This document shows positions 8,663 through 16,859 of a DNA stretch of 38,603 nt, piece by piece. The translations under genes and the position numbers were made by a program. Within the stretch, counting starts at the first letter, position 1. The number at the start of each line of letters is the position of its first letter. The notes below the pieces were generated by a model that saw only the letters and a list, made by a program, of their open reading frames with translations, made no database searches and was not told the origin of the DNA. Source of the DNA: Bacteroidota bacterium (GTDB taxonomy: Bacteria; Bacteroidota; Bacteroidia; NS11-12g; UBA955); the NCBI GenBank assembly GCA_016868785.1, contig VGFS01000020.1:1-38603 (forward strand), in the 5' to 3' direction.

Positions 8663-9691
8663 ATGCTTTCTTCGCAGAATTTTTTCACCGTTGACATTCA
8701 CACCCACATCATCCCAGAAAACCTCCCCAAATGGAAGCAGAAATTTGGCTATGGTGAGTTTGTGCAATTGGAGCATCACAAGCCCTGTTGCGCGCGCATG
8801 ATGATGGACGATGCCTTCTTTCGCGAAATTGAGAGCAACTGCTGGGACCCCGAACAGCGTTTGAAAGAATGCGGGCATCACCACGTGGATGTACAAGTGA
8901 TCAGTACCATACCCGTGATGTTTAGTTACTGGGCAGAACCCAAAGACGGGTTGGAAATTGCCATGTACCTGAACGATCACATCGCCGATGTTTGCCATCG
9001 CTACCCCACCCGATTTGTGGGTTTGGGCACCCTGCCGATGCAACACACCGATTTGGCCATTCAAGAACTAAAGCGATGCAAGGAAATCGGATTGAAAGGC
9101 ATACAAATTGGTTCGCACGTGAACCACATAAACCTGAACGATCCTTCTTTGTTCCCCATCTTTGAAGCGATGCAGGAACTGGATATGGCCTTGTTTGTGC
9201 ACCCTTGGTGGTATTCGGCGAACAAAAAAATGCAACACTACTGGCTGCCTTGGCTGGTGGGTATGCCCATGGAAACGTCGCTGGCGATCTGTTCGATGAT
9301 TTTCGGGGGGATTTTTGAGCGTCTGCCCCGCTTGCGCGTGGCATTTGCCCACGGCGGCGGCGCGTTTCCTGCAACCATCGGACGAATAGAGCACGGATGG
9401 CAAGCCCGCCCCGATTTGATGGCGGTCGACAACATTCACAATCCCAAAAAATACTTGGGTCAGTTCTGGTTAGACAGTTTGGTTCACGATCCAAAAATGT
9501 TGGAAGTGGTGGTGGATTTGGTGGGACCTAACCGCATCACTCTGGGCACGGATTACCCCTTCCCACTGGGTGAAGACAACCCCGGTGAGTTGATTCGTTT
9601 GTCGCAATACTCAGACGACATCAAATCCATGATGCTGGGCACCTCGGCGTTGGAATGGCTCAATATGCCACTCTCACACTTCAAACCATAA
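8663..9691 (+). CDS. Aminocarboxymuconate-semialdehyde decarboxylase-type amidohydrolase
   Basis: 342 residues, amidohydrolase superfamily with a metal-binding TIM barrel. The ACMSD metal ligands are in place: His13 and His15 in VDIHTHIIP, His180 in LFVHPWW, and Asp297 in LGTDYPFP; AFAHGGGAFP supplies a further active-site His. ACMSD removes CO2 from 2-amino-3-carboxymuconate 6-semialdehyde in the kynurenine branch of tryptophan breakdown (or in 2-nitrobenzoate degradation), diverting it from quinolinate and NAD synthesis. Length and motif spacing fit that family closely. No other kynurenine-pathway gene is in the window; the divergent amino-acid permease could supply substrate, which is speculative. 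Another decarboxylase of the same family remains possible. Confidence 0.85.
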   Translation: MLSSQNFFTVDIHTHIIPENLPKWKQKFGYGEFVQLEHHKPCCARMMMDDAFFREIESNCWDPEQRLKECGHHHVDVQVISTIPVMFSYWAEPKDGLEIAMYLNDHIADVCHRYPTRFVGLGTLPMQHTDLAIQELKRCKEIGLKGIQIGSHVNHINLNDPSLFPIFEAMQELDMALFVHPWWYSANKKMQHYWLPWLVGMPMETSLAICSMIFGGIFERLPRLRVAFAHGGGAFPATIGRIEHGWQARPDLMAVDNIHNPKKYLGQFWLDSLVHDPKMLEVVVDLVGPNRITLGTDYPFPLGEDNPGELIRLSQYSDDIKSMMLGTSALEWLNMPLSHFKP

Positions 9692-9709
9692 GCAATTAAA
9701 GCAACCAAG

Positions 9710-10195
9710 CTATGCCGTAACTTGGGCAATGGCTCTGCCGATGGCCTCAAAATCATAGCCTTTACCCACGAGGTATCGCTTGAGTTTAAACACCTTTTCC
9801 ATGTGCGACTGACCTTTAATGAGCGGCCATTTTTTCTCTGCCAACGTGTGTAGGGTTTTGAGGTAATCGTCGAGTCCCAGCGACGACAAGGCCTGCTGTA
9901 TCAATTTTTCACCCACGCCTTCGCGCTTGAGTCCCTGTTTGATTTTTGCTTTTCCCCAGCCTTTGATTTTGAATTTACCCCGTGCATAGGCCATGGCAAA
10001 CCGCTCTTCGTTGACAAAGTTGGCCTGCATCAATTCTACCAGCAGGATGTCCGCATCGAGGTGATTTAACCCATAACCCAACAATTTGCGCTTCACTTGC
10101 TGGTGACTTCGCTCCTGGTAGGCACAAAACTTTTCGATTTTGGGTCTTGCCTGCGAGGGGGTTAAGGTTTTTTTGAACTGAGGTCCGTTCTCCAT
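9710..10195 (-). CDS. recX: Regulatory protein RecX
   Basis: 161 residues of mostly three-helix repeats, the usual RecX length and make-up: CAYQERSHQQVKRKLLGYGL, LVELMQANFVNEERFAMAYARGK with the conserved FVNEERFA, then KGWGKAKIKQGLKREGV. RecX binds RecA filaments and limits strand exchange. recA is not in the window. It is convergent with the ACMSD-type gene (18 bases apart) and divergent from htpG, sharing the 175-base gap that holds an inverted repeat. The start ATG at 10195 is the first reasonable one. Confidence 0.9.
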   Translation of the reverse strand: MENGPQFKKTLTPSQARPKIEKFCAYQERSHQQVKRKLLGYGLNHLDADILLVELMQANFVNEERFAMAYARGKFKIKGWGKAKIKQGLKREGVGEKLIQQALSSLGLDDYLKTLHTLAEKKWPLIKGQSHMEKVFKLKRYLVGKGYDFEAIGRAIAQVTA

Positions 10196-10243
10196 GAGAT
10201 TTTACAAAAATCACTCCTTCTGCGTTAGCATTTGCAAAAATTC

Positions 10244-10262
10244 TTTGGCAATTTTTGCCAAA
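10244..10262. promoter_or_regulatory. Inverted repeat between recX and htpG
   Basis: TTTGGCAATTTTTGCCAAA: perfect 8-base arms with a 3-base spacer, in the divergent recX/htpG gap, 48 bases from the recX start and 108 from the htpG start. It may be an operator or a short hairpin. It is not the CIRCE element of HrcA-regulated heat-shock genes. Confidence 0.4.
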
Positions 10263-10370
10263 ATCTGTCAGATAGTAACCCTTTAACCAACAAAATCGCG
10301 GACTGAAACGCATCGGTATGACAAAATTTCAGTTCTTCCGAAATGGTACATGGATTGCCAATGCCATCGC

Positions 10371-12185
10371 ATGAGAACAGGACAGATTTCAGTTCAATCG
10401 GAGAACATTTTCCCCATCATCAAAAAATTCCTGTACACCGACCAGGAAATTTTCATTCGTGAATTGGTGAGCAACGCGGTGGATGCCACCAAAAAACTCA
10501 GCACCCTCTCGCGCGCGGGTGAGTTTGAAGACCCCATCGACAACTGCAAAGTAGAAATCAGTTTCGATGAAAAAGCCAAAACCTTGACCATTTCTGATTC
10601 CGGTATCGGGATGACAGAAGAAGAGGTAGAAAAATACATCACCCAGTTGGCATTTTCGGGTGCCCGTGAATTCGCAGAACACTGGAAAGACAAAGACCCT
10701 GATCAAATGATCGGTCACTTCGGTCTGGGATTCTACTCCGCATTCATGGTTTCCAAAATGGTAACCATCGAAACAAAATCGTATCAAAAAGGTGCCCAAG
10801 CGGTTCATTGGGACTGTGATGGAGCTACCAGCTATAACATCGGTAAAGGAAAACGCAAAAAGCGCGGAACGGATGTGATTTTGCACCTGACCGACGAAGA
10901 TGCTGAAACCTATTTATCGAAGTGGAAACTGCGCGAATTGTTGCGTAAGTACTGTCGCTTCCTCCCCATACCCATCACATTTGACGGCGAAGACATCAAC
11001 AATACGCAGCCCATCTGGACCAAAAAGCCCGCAGAATTGGAGTCGGAGGATTACAAAAAATTCTTCGAAGAGCTCTACCCAGCCCAAGAAGCGCCGTTGT
11101 TCAACATTCACATCAACACTGACTATCCGTTCAACCTCACCGGGGTGTTGTACTTCCCCAAGGTGAACGAAGCCATCGACAACCGTCAAAACCGTGTTCA
11201 GTTGTATTGCAACCAGGTGTTTGTTACCGAGGATGTGAAAGACGTATTGCCCGATTATTTGGTATTGTTGAAGGGGGTTATTGACTCGCCCGACATTCCA
11301 TTGAACGTATCGCGCAGTTCGTTGCAGAGCGATGCCAACGTGAAGAAAATCACCCAGCACATCAGCAAAAAGGTGAGCGATAAATTGAATGAGCTGTTCA
11401 AAGCAGATCGCACCGATTTCGATGGCAAATGGGAATATTTGGATTTGTTTGTGAAGTACGGCATGGTGGCCGACGAGAAATTTGCCGAGCGCACCAAGGA
11501 CATCTGCTTATTGAAGACCACAGAAGGCAAGTTTTACACCATTCAAGAGTGGATTGATCATGCGAAAATCAATCAGACCGATAAAAATGGCGAAACGGTG
11601 ATTTTGTACTCAACCGACACCGCCGTTCAGCACATGAACATCAAAGCGGCGAAAGACAAGGGCTACGAAGTGGTGGTATTGAACGGTCCGCTCGATACCC
11701 ATTTCGCCGGATGGTGCGAGGGCAAGTTCGAAAAAGTGAAGTTCCGTTGCGTAGATGGCGGTCCGATGGATCAACTGATTGAAAAAGAGGTAACCATTGA
11801 ATCGGTGTTGAGCGAGGAGCAGCGCAAGACCTTGGAAGAGAGCGTAAAATCTGTGGTGAACGAGTTGGCCTTTGAAGTAAAAATTGAATCATTACCTCCG
11901 CAGGACGACTTCATCTCTGTGCATCGCAACGAGTGGGAGCGCAGGATGGAAGACATGGCGAAGATGGGCAACGGATTCCCGTATGGCAACATGGGCTTGA
12001 ACAAACAAACCATGGTGGTGAATACCAACCACGCATTGGCTGGCAAGGTATTGAGCAAGGAGGGCGAAAGCAGAAGCGAATTGTTGCAGTACTGCATGGA
12101 CTTAGCGATGCTACAGCGCGGACAGTTACAAGGAGAATCCCTGGAGCGTTTCGTGAAGAAGGCCCAAGGGTTTATCATGGATTGA
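10371..12185 (+). CDS. htpG: Chaperone HtpG (Hsp90)
   Basis: 604 residues starting MRTGQISVQSENIFPI. ATP-driven cytoplasmic chaperone dimer. The GHKL ATP-binding motifs are complete: IRELVSNAVDATKKL with Glu31 and Asn35, ISDSGIGMTEEEV, and the lid/glycine motif GHFGLGFYSAFMV. The middle-domain catalytic loop lies in PLNVSRSSLQSD, and a C-terminal dimerisation domain follows. The upstream in-frame start at 10350 is less likely, because family members begin just before the ISV strand. A strong terminator follows. No perfect -7 box or known heat-shock operator was found upstream, only the inverted repeat at 10244. Confidence 0.96.
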   Translation: MRTGQISVQSENIFPIIKKFLYTDQEIFIRELVSNAVDATKKLSTLSRAGEFEDPIDNCKVEISFDEKAKTLTISDSGIGMTEEEVEKYITQLAFSGAREFAEHWKDKDPDQMIGHFGLGFYSAFMVSKMVTIETKSYQKGAQAVHWDCDGATSYNIGKGKRKKRGTDVILHLTDEDAETYLSKWKLRELLRKYCRFLPIPITFDGEDINNTQPIWTKKPAELESEDYKKFFEELYPAQEAPLFNIHINTDYPFNLTGVLYFPKVNEAIDNRQNRVQLYCNQVFVTEDVKDVLPDYLVLLKGVIDSPDIPLNVSRSSLQSDANVKKITQHISKKVSDKLNELFKADRTDFDGKWEYLDLFVKYGMVADEKFAERTKDICLLKTTEGKFYTIQEWIDHAKINQTDKNGETVILYSTDTAVQHMNIKAAKDKGYEVVVLNGPLDTHFAGWCEGKFEKVKFRCVDGGPMDQLIEKEVTIESVLSEEQRKTLEESVKSVVNELAFEVKIESLPPQDDFISVHRNEWERRMEDMAKMGNGFPYGNMGLNKQTMVVNTNHALAGKVLSKEGESRSELLQYCMDLAMLQRGQLQGESLERFVKKAQGFIMD

Positions 12186-12230
12186 TCACTGCTCCATCGG
12201 TACCAACCCCGTAAAGGAGAGATACCAAAC

Positions 12231-12259
12231 AAAAAAGGCCCGCTTTCGCGGGCCTTTTT
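12231..12259. terminator. Bidirectional rho-independent terminator between htpG and the rhodopsin gene
   Basis: Stem GGCCCGC / GCGGGCC with a TTTC loop (12237-12254), preceded by A6 and followed by T5. The A and T tracts make it work in both directions, ending htpG on the plus strand and the rhodopsin transcript on the minus strand. Confidence 0.9.
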
Positions 12260-12283
12260 GGCTAATCTATACATTTAAAGAAA

Positions 12284-13036
12284 TTAATCTTTATCTGCCT
12301 GAGTCAAAGCGTAGATAACCAAACCGAATCCGATTTTGTTCACTGCATCACCGATGTTGTAGATAACATCCATTACACGTGTGTCTGCGCTGAAGGTAAT
12401 TCCGAACAAACCACCTGGGGTACCCAAAATGTAACCCAAAGGATAAATAGCCCATCCTACCAATACGAACCAAGCCAAAGTCTTGGTAGCTTTTGCTACT
12501 GCTGGACCTGCGGTGTTTGCCAAAGCAGCAACCTCGCCGAACCATACCAAGTAAGCAATGTAGAAGTAAGCAGCACCTGATACTACACCCCAGAGAACAC
12601 TAGACTCGCGCCATACTGCTTCTCCGAAGTAACCAGCTACCAACATCACAACTGAAGCGAAAATCAATTTCCACAACAAGCCAGATTTAGCACCTGCTTT
12701 TTTGGTGATCAAATAAAATTCAACACACATCAAAGGAACGGTCAACAACCAATCCACGTAACGGAAGAAAGTGGGTGATGACTGATGCTCCATGAAGAAT
12801 CCGCGCATGTAGTAGTAGTGCACGGCAGCGATGAAGGTAATCAAACCTGATACCAACATAGAAGTTCTCCAACGCTCTGCAACATTGCGCATCTCGAAGA
12901 AGAAAAAAACAGAAGCCGCCATCATTGCCATAGTACCTACGAAGAAGGTAAAGGCAATGTACGACGGAAGTGAAGTTCCGGTTAGAAGATCCAACTCACT
13001 GCTGGATGCAACTGTGTTAAGTAATTGTGTAATCAT
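12284..13036 (-). CDS. Proteorhodopsin, green-tuned light-driven proton pump with antenna-window glycine
   Basis: 250 residues, seven membrane helices. The helix-C motif RYVDWLLTVPLMCVEFYLI carries Asp95, Thr99 and Glu106, matching the Asp97-Thr101-Glu108 (DTE) set of outward proton pumps. His73 pairs with the Asp counter-ion, and Lys234 in DAVNKIGFG is the retinal Schiff-base lysine. Met103 sits at the spectral-tuning position 105, predicting green absorption. Aligning helix E (LWGVVSGAAYFYIAYLVWFG) with bacteriorhodopsin puts Gly150 at Trp138, the position that is Gly156 in xanthorhodopsin and Phe in the first described proteorhodopsin. Gly there opens the carotenoid-binding window. The gene is monocistronic, ends at a strong terminator and has a long AT-rich upstream region with palindromes. 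No blh or carotenoid gene is nearby. Confidence 0.97.
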   Translation of the reverse strand: MITQLLNTVASSSELDLLTGTSLPSYIAFTFFVGTMAMMAASVFFFFEMRNVAERWRTSMLVSGLITFIAAVHYYYMRGFFMEHQSSPTFFRYVDWLLTVPLMCVEFYLITKKAGAKSGLLWKLIFASVVMLVAGYFGEAVWRESSVLWGVVSGAAYFYIAYLVWFGEVAALANTAGPAVAKATKTLAWFVLVGWAIYPLGYILGTPGGLFGITFSADTRVMDVIYNIGDAVNKIGFGLVIYALTQADKD

Positions 13037-13051
13037 TGGATTTAGTTTAGT

Positions 13052-13079
13052 TTCGTTAACGAATTTACAAGTGTAAATT
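13052..13079. promoter_or_regulatory. Two abutting palindromes upstream of the rhodopsin start
   Basis: TTCGTTAACGAA (13052-13063) is a perfect 12-base palindrome. It shares two bases with AATTTACAAGTGTAAATT (13062-13079), which has perfect 8-base arms around AG. Together they cover 28 bases, beginning 15 bases before the rhodopsin ATG. They could be operator sites for a dimeric regulator or a 5' leader structure. The role is inferred. Confidence 0.5.
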
Positions 13080-13349
13080 AAAATGATTTTATTCCAAATA
13101 ATGCAATTTTTATCGTTGTAACAAATTAAATTTCAGACAATAACACAGAAAACATCAATGTTTACGGGGCACAAGGGAAAATAACTTATTAAAAAATAAT
13201 TTCCATAATCTCTTTTTGTTTTACTTATGAATGCCAAAAGCTAAACAAAAAATATTCGCGTCCATTAAAAATCAATGCATTACAAATGAATATTTACACA
13301 AAATATATCACCCTGCAACCAAATTTTCTAAAAAAATCATCAATAATCC

Positions 13350-13362
13350 GGTGTAAAACACC
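13350..13362 (-). terminator. Possible weak terminator after the Asp-box protein gene
   Basis: GGTGT / ACACC arms around a 3-base loop, just after the restored stop at 13367. On the minus strand a T7 run follows only about a dozen bases later, so this is a poor intrinsic terminator. Confidence 0.3.
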
Positions 13363-13366
13363 CCAA

Positions 13367-16300
13367 TTACCAGCCATATTTGTCGAAAATCGGTGCGATG
13401 CTCTCCGCTGTCACCGCTTTTACAAACAGTGCATAGTCCTTGGCCATGAACGCATTTGATGCGCTTCACCACCAAATCCGTCTCCTTTTGGGCCGTCCGC
13501 AAAGCCACCGCGCAGTTTTCGCCCGGCATTTCATTGCTTTCAATCAACCCATACGCCGTTTGTAAATGGTCCATCAGACGGATGGTTGCCTCCTCGTACG
13601 GACGGAAATCGGCGGGTAACATATACAGCAACTTTAGCGCAGCGAGGCTATCCAACAGCGGTTTCTCCAAATTGCGCAACTTGGCAGCTGCACTGTCGCT
13701 CAGATACTTCTGATTCACCCATATCCCGATGGCTTTCTCCGCCTCCTTCAACCCCTCAAAAGCCAATCGCGCGCGCTCCACCGTTTTCTTCAACGTATCC
13801 AACATCTCGCGTTGCTTGGCATCGCCCTGGGCATTGTAAACAATCCCTTGTGGCATTCTCACCTGAATCCAAACCGAATCGGCCGCCTTAACCGATGAAA
13901 TCACCAATTTGTACCTGCCCGGCGCCACCGTTCTTCCCGCTGGAATGCCGTCATCGGCTTTGGGGGTGTGGTGCGTTGGCCAACGGAACCCGTCTTCCAC
14001 CATTCTGTATGGCACCCGGTAATACCCCGAACTATCAAATGAGAATTCGTGGGTGCGAATCAGCTTGCCCGATTCATTGTACACTTTGCCCACACAATCC
14101 AATTTTTTCCAATCCCCGGATGTTGATTCCTTTTCGGTTGTCACCTTCAGATCTATCTGGGCACCATAAGGCTTGTTCGCTGCGCTCCAAGCCTCATCGG
14201 CCGCAAACCTCGCTCCGCTCGGTTGCGTGTACCTGGCCAGTACCCCGTCGCCGGCGTGCAAAATGTCTATATTCACCGATCCCACCAAATTGGTTGATCC
14301 CACCAATGGGCCTGCCAAATAGTTGTTTCCACCCGCAGATACCAAAACACCCCCCTTAACCAATCCACGCAACACCGCGATATCATCAAATACCCAAATA
14401 CCCCGACCAAACGTTCCCAACACCAAATCGCGCTCCCGCGCCTGTATCTTCATGTCCGCCACAGGTACACTCGGAAACCCTTTCCACTTCTTCCAAACCA
14501 CGCCCCCATCCAAACTCACATACAACCCGTGATCCGTGCCCAAAAACACCAAACCCGGCGCTTCCGCATCCGGCAAAACACTCAACACATACCCCGTTAC
14601 CTTATCGCCCCTGCCCTCCTTGTTGCCAAACCCGTCGGCACCCACTTTGCGCGTCCAACTCGCCCCGTAATTCACCGAATGATACAAGTATGGCGCCCAG
14701 TCGTTCTGACGGTAATTGTTCACCACCACCCACACCTCAGCGGCATTCTTGGGATTCGTCCACACGTAAGGCACCCAAGCCCCCGGCGCATCCTTGGCAA
14801 TCGCCCCGCCCACAAACGTCCACGACTTCCCGCCATCGCGGGTTACATGCACCCGACCATCGTCTGTGCCCACATACACCACATTTTTGTCCGAAGCCGA
14901 CGGTGCAATCGCCAAAATGGTACAATGGTTTTCCGCCCCAGTAGCATCTACCGTGATCCCCCCGCTCTTCGCCTGCTCCATCTTCTTGGGGTCGTTGCTG
15001 GTCAAATCCTGCGATATTACCCGCCACGATTTTCCCTGATCATCGCTGTAATGTACGTACTGACTGCCATAATAAAGTCCATTTGCATTGAACGGATCCA
15101 CCGCCATCGCCGCATTCCAATTATACCGCAACGGCTTACCCTCCGGGTGCTGCGGCTTGATGTATTCCGATTGATGCGTGTTTCTGTTCCAGTGATACAC
15201 ATTACCACCCTGATACATCGCATAGCCCTCACCCGGTTTCCCAGGCATCGACGCCACATCAAATCCATCGCCAAACAACACCTCCTGCCACTCGCTGTTC
15301 TTGATACCGCCCTCTACCCAATGATAGGCCGGACCATACCAACTCCCATTGTCCTGCAACCCGCCATACACATTGTAGGGCTCCTGATTGTCTACGTCTA
15401 CGTGGTAAAACTGTCCCACCGGAATATTCTCCGCATACCGCCAAGTCTCTCCCCCGTCGTATGAAATGTTCAAACCCCCATCGTTCCCGTTGATCACATA
15501 TTTCGGGTCATCGGGATGAATGTAAAATGCATGGTGATCTGGGTGAATATGTCCCCAATCGGCCAGCACCTCCCAATGCTTTCCCCCGTCTTCACTGCGG
15601 GTAATCTGACTCCAAATGCTATAAACCCGGTTTTCGTTGCTGGGGTCCACGTAAATTTCCGAGTAATAGAACGGACGGTTCCCCGCGTTGCCATCGGTAC
15701 TCACTTTAGACCAATGATCACCGCCATCATCGCTGCGATAGACACCCGTTTCGGCCGACTCAATGAGCGCGTACACCCTGTTGGGCGATGAAGCCGCAAC
15801 GGCCAATCCTATCCGACCGATATCGCCCTTTGGCATGCCCTCCTTCACCCCACTCCGCTTCCACGTCTTTCCCCCGTCATAAGAAATATACAATCCGCTG
15901 CCCGAGGGCTCGCCCTTCTCTGGGCCTTTTTTCTCTGCACCATTCACGGTAGAAGCCTTTCCACTGCGAAAAGTCCATGGCTTACGCTCAAAATCCCACA
16001 TGGCCGCATACAACTTCTGCGGATTCATGGGGTCAATCACCAACTCCGCACAACCTGTGGTAGCATTCACGTACAAGGCCTTCTGCCAAGTAGCCCCGCC
16101 ATCGTCGGACCGAAAAACCCCCCTATCCACATTGCCTCCCCATACAGAGCCCATCGCCGCCACCCACAATTGGGCAGGATTTTGCGGATTGATCACAATT
16201 CTATGGATGGTTTTGGTGGCCTCCAAGCCGATGCATTTCCACGTTTTTCCTCCATCGATGCTCTTGTACAACCCCTTGCCGCTGTTGTGACTGTTGCGCG

Positions 16301-16727
16301 GATTGCCCTCGCCCGTTCCTACATACACCACACTGGCATTCGCAGGATTCACCGCGATGGCCCCTATGCTTTGTACATCCATTTCATCGAAAATAGGACT
16401 CCATGCGATGCCTCCATTTTGGCTCTTCCATACCCCACCGCTGGCTGTACCGGCGTAAATGATGTTGCGATTCACCGACTCCAAAGCCCCTTTTCTGGGC
16501 ATGGCCAACGCCGTTACCCGACCGCTCATAGCACCCGGACCGATGTTGCGTTTGGGGATGTGCTTCATCACGGCTTCCAGCTCCTTGCCTGCCGCTGCCT
16601 CTGTCGGTGTTTGCTGAGCCCGAACATCGCCCAACCAAAGTACCCCAACCAAGAAAGTAAATCCCAACGTTCTGCGCGCCAAACGGTTCAACCCAGACTG
16701 CGCATCGGAAGTCATCAAAATCTGCAT
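13367..16727 (-). CDS. Large secreted Asp-box (BNR/VPS10-like) beta-propeller protein, 3' frameshift
   Basis: About 1119 residues after repair. Signal peptide ends in VRAQQ. Residues roughly 50-760 contain many Asp-box repeats of the form S.DGG.TW (for example SIDGGKTWK, SDDGGATWQ, SYDGGETWR, TRDGGKSWT), forming one or two propellers as in VPS10/sortilin and sialidase-like proteins. A beta-rich and then a helical C-terminal region follows. No sialidase catalytic set was recognised, so a glycosidase activity should not be assumed; Bacteroidetes relatives are simply called VPS10-domain or glycosyl-hydrolase-like. As written the frame runs to 13308 with a foreign 48-residue tail; deleting one A at 13455-13457 restores a tail NAFMAKDYALFVKAV...DKYGW with stop at 13367. 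A -7 box lies 4 bases before the ATG. Confidence 0.8.
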
Positions 16728-16731
16728 GTTT

Positions 16732-16739
16732 CAAACCTA
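16732..16739 (-). promoter_or_regulatory. -7 promoter box of the Asp-box protein gene
   Basis: TAGGTTTG on the minus strand matches TAnnTTTG and ends 4 nt before the ATG at 16727, implying a leaderless transcript. Confidence 0.6.
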
Positions 16740-16836
16740 CAAAATTCCACGCGTAGTTGGTAGTCTCACCCACACATTCCACCGCATTCCAACGGGGTTT
16801 TATCGAACAAAACAGTGAGGCGCTTGTTTAACATTC

Positions 16837-16844
16837 TATCTTTG
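16837..16844 (+). promoter_or_regulatory. -7 promoter box of the phosphoesterase gene
   Basis: TATCTTTG, a perfect TAnnTTTG match, ends 15 nt before the ATG at 16860. It lies inside the longer open frame that begins at 16815 and so supports the 16860 start. Confidence 0.7.
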
Positions 16845-16859
16845 CACCCTCATTCACCC

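Larger units (their letters stand above)
13037..13366. other. AT-rich intergenic region upstream of the rhodopsin gene
   Basis: A 330-base stretch without a gene, clearly more AT-rich than its surroundings. It holds the palindromes at 13052-13079 and a weak hairpin at 13350-13362. No exact TAnnTTTG box is present on the minus strand; TTAATTTG and ATTATTTG are one- to two-mismatch candidates near 13095-13130. If one of these is used, the rhodopsin mRNA has a leader of 50-90 bases, unlike most genes here. No small ORF or tRNA was seen. Confidence 0.6.

Noticed and set aside
8594-9064. N-terminal extension of the amino-acid permease frame
   Set aside because: It runs antisense through the ACMSD-type gene and adds a stretch with no permease features; the ATG at 8593 starts just before helix 1.
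10196-10370. CIRCE or LexA-type operator for htpG/recX
   Set aside because: No match to the CIRCE repeat or to a recognisable SOS box was found; only the unrelated inverted repeat is present.
12284-13036. Sodium (NDQ) or chloride (NTQ) pumping rhodopsin
   Set aside because: The helix-C residues are Asp, Thr and Glu, the proton-pump set.
14529-15464. Open frame of about 310 codons on the plus strand
   Set aside because: Antisense to the Asp-box repeats of the large secreted protein; its repetitive Arg/His/Pro content mirrors those repeats.
13308-16727. Sialidase activity for the Asp-box protein
   Set aside because: Asp-boxes occur in many propellers. The arginine triad and nucleophile Tyr/Glu of sialidases could not be placed.
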